Positions 6,410 to 7,395 of a stretch of 7,395 bases of DNA are shown here, piece by piece. The notes beneath the pieces were generated by a model, which saw only the letters and a list, made by a program, of their open reading frames with translations, made no database searches and was not told the origin of the DNA. Every line of letters begins with the position of its first letter. Positions within the stretch are counted from its first letter, which is position 1. The stretch covers positions 1-7,395 of the forward strand of contig JAEZAA010000217.1 in NCBI GenBank assembly GCA_023430625.1. Direction: 5' to 3'. Made by a program: the position numbers and the translations under genes. This DNA is from Pseudomonadota bacterium. GTDB taxonomy: Bacteria > Pseudomonadota > Gammaproteobacteria > Pseudomonadales > Oleiphilaceae.

Positions 6410-6437
6410 CGGCCAGCCGCAGCCCCGGGTCTGGCCG
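6410..6437 (+). terminator. Possible terminator hairpin after the EF-hand gene
   Basis: CGGCCAG (6410-6416) pairs with CTGGCCG (6431-6437) around a 14-base GC-rich loop, starting four bases after the stop codon. The following sequence, CTCCCTAT, is not a T-tract, so termination may be weak or Rho-assisted. A 5-pair hairpin AGTGG/CCACT follows at 6450-6463. Confidence 0.35.
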
Positions 6438-6475
6438 CTCCCTATCGCGAGTGGCCTGCCACTGGCAAATATCCC

Positions 6476-6507
6476 CGTCTCATCGAAAGGCGATCAAGCC
6501 CGAGACG
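6476..6507 (+). other. Leader hairpin upstream of the catalase-like gene
   Basis: CGTCTC (6476-6481) pairs with GAGACG (6502-6507), and ATCG (6482-6485) pairs with CGAT (6491-6494) around an AAAGG loop, with a seven-base bulge on the 3' side. The fold ends eight bases before the ribosome binding site GAGGAG (6516-6521). The loop contains a purine run that resembles a ribosome binding site. A regulatory role is conjecture. Confidence 0.3.
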
Positions 6508-6527
6508 CCCCACGCGAGGAGTTGACC

Positions 6528-7395
6528 ATGCTGCCGCCCACGTCCCGTTTCAGGGAAACCCTTGGCCTCTGGACCGGTGCAATCCTGTCGCCCCTGTTCG
6601 GCGTCGCCAGTGCCTTTCGCGAAGCCAGTGCCTTTCACCCCCGAGGCGTTTGTTTCATCGCCCAGGTCACGCCTGCCAGAACCCTGGCTCCGCCCCTGGC
6701 GGATGTTGCCAAGCGTCTGTCCGGCCAGGCGCTCCTGCGTCACTCCGCCGGTCTTTGGCGGCAGGATCATCGCCTGGTGCCGGACCTGCTCGGTTGCGCC
6801 ATCCGCTTTCGCGCGACCCAGCCCTGGGAAACCATCACCGAGGCCAATCAGGACCTGCTGCTGGCCACGGCGCGTTCGCCCTGGACCCTGGCGCTGGATA
6901 GCATCAAGACCAACACCCGGGATTTCCTCGCCAACGATTACTTCGCCATGGCCCCGTTTTCCGTGGGCGACTGGTCTGACTGCCGCCTGCGCCTGCGGCC
7001 CAAACCCGTCCAGGTTCCGAACGCGCTGGTCAGCGGACGCGATCGCCACGAGCGGCTGCGCGCCGCCGTTGCTCGCAACGAGGCCGCGTTTCTGCTGGAA
7101 ATCCTCTGCCCCGAGCTGGCGGCCGACTGGCAACCGCTGGTGGAAATCCAGCTCCAGCAGGAAGTCGCGATCGACCGCGAGACGCTTCGCTTTAATCCCT
7201 TTCTAAACGGCCAAGGACTCAGGCCCCAGGGCTTTATCCACTACCTGCGTCCGCTCCCCTACCGTGTCAGTCAGTTCAGCCGTTCGCGTATGCGGTCGAA
7301 GGATGTCGCCAAATTGGAATCCTTGGCCGCCGAACTGCCAAACGGGCTGCCAGGAGCGCGTCGAAACGGCCCTCAGGATGTGAGAAGACCAAGGG
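6528..7395 (+). CDS. Catalase-superfamily-like protein (3' end beyond the window)
   Basis: The frame opens at ATG 6528, with GAGGAG six bases upstream, and stays open for 289 codons to the right edge with no stop, so the gene is truncated by the window. The segment AFHPRGVCFIAQVTP (His37) fits the catalase pattern around the distal heme histidine (VHA.G...G.f.vT). It is followed, at the expected spacing, by LLRHSAGLW...PDLLGCAIRF, which parallels RFS...RDprGfAvKF, and by ANQDLLLAT with Asn107 near the distal Asn position. Later VEIQLQQEVAID and LRPQGFIHYLRPLPYRVSQF fit the end of a catalase-like barrel. The proximal heme Tyr motif is not seen, so activity is unproven; short catalase-like proteins of uncertain function exist. 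Residues 8-30 are mildly hydrophobic but not a convincing signal peptide. An uncharacterised non-heme family is the alternative. Confidence 0.6.
   Translation, partial: MLPPTSRFRETLGLWTGAILSPLFGVASAFREASAFHPRGVCFIAQVTPARTLAPPLADVAKRLSGQALLRHSAGLWRQDHRLVPDLLGCAIRFRATQPWETITEANQDLLLATARSPWTLALDSIKTNTRDFLANDYFAMAPFSVGDWSDCRLRLRPKPVQVPNALVSGRDRHERLRAAVARNEAAFLLEILCPELAADWQPLVEIQLQQEVAIDRETLRFNPFLNGQGLRPQGFIHYLRPLPYRVSQFSRSRMRSKDVAKLESLAAELPNGLPGARRNGPQDVRRPR
6606..6641 (+). repeat. 18-base tandem duplication in the catalase-like gene
   Basis: GCCAGTGCCTTTC occurs at 6606-6618 and again at 6624-6636, a period of exactly 18 bases. The two units match at 14 of 18 positions and encode ASAFRE and ASAFHP, the second containing the putative distal His37. 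The reading frame is preserved. Confidence 0.65.

Noticed and set aside
6480..7133. 217-residue minus-strand frame
   Set aside because: It is antisense to the catalase-like gene that runs off the edge; the plus frame has a strong ribosome binding site and family-like motifs.
6562..7206. 214-residue plus-strand frame
   Set aside because: It is out of frame with the catalase-like gene, rich in Pro, Arg and Ser, and has the composition of a shifted GC-rich frame.

Overview
The window looks like ordinary chromosomal DNA from a GC-rich gram-negative bacterium, most likely a gammaproteobacterium. This is inferred from Sec-type signal peptides, strong GGAGG-type ribosome binding sites, a DUF1269-like membrane protein of the kind seen in pseudomonads and relatives, and the overall codon style. 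No rRNA, tRNA, insertion sequence, CRISPR array, phage or plasmid gene was seen, and the genus cannot be named from this evidence.

Left part (1-3297): a possible C-terminal tail of an upstream gene ends at 80. It is followed by a gene-free leader and an exported protein (244-972) with a peptidoglycan-binding-like domain, a long Lys/Ala/Pro linker and an aromatic C-terminus. This gene converges on a large minus-strand gene (1033-3297) for a 754-residue mostly helical protein with a TPR core and no recognised function. A hairpin terminator sits between the two stop codons.

Middle (3298-4844): a 328-base divergent promoter region separates the TPR gene from a serine alpha/beta hydrolase (3626-4615) with a complete visible catalytic triad. 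A 59-base compound inverted repeat lies just after the hydrolase stop.

Right part (4845-7395), all on the plus strand: a small exported protein of unknown function; a terminator; a DUF1269-like two-helix membrane protein; an exported protein with two EF-hands, 38 bases downstream and probably co-transcribed with it; and the first 289 codons of a gene that runs off the window. That last gene is open to the edge, and its residues fit the catalase superfamily heme-domain pattern (FHPRG distal His, then an N-containing segment).

Taken together, most of the plus-strand genes act in the cell envelope or periplasm, and the DUF1269, EF-hand and catalase-like genes suggest a stress or envelope theme. 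That is inference from neighbourhood only. I found no convincing new multi-gene system. The least explained items are the 754-residue TPR protein, the 59-base inverted repeat, and the truncated catalase-like gene with a small duplication beside its putative heme-site histidine.
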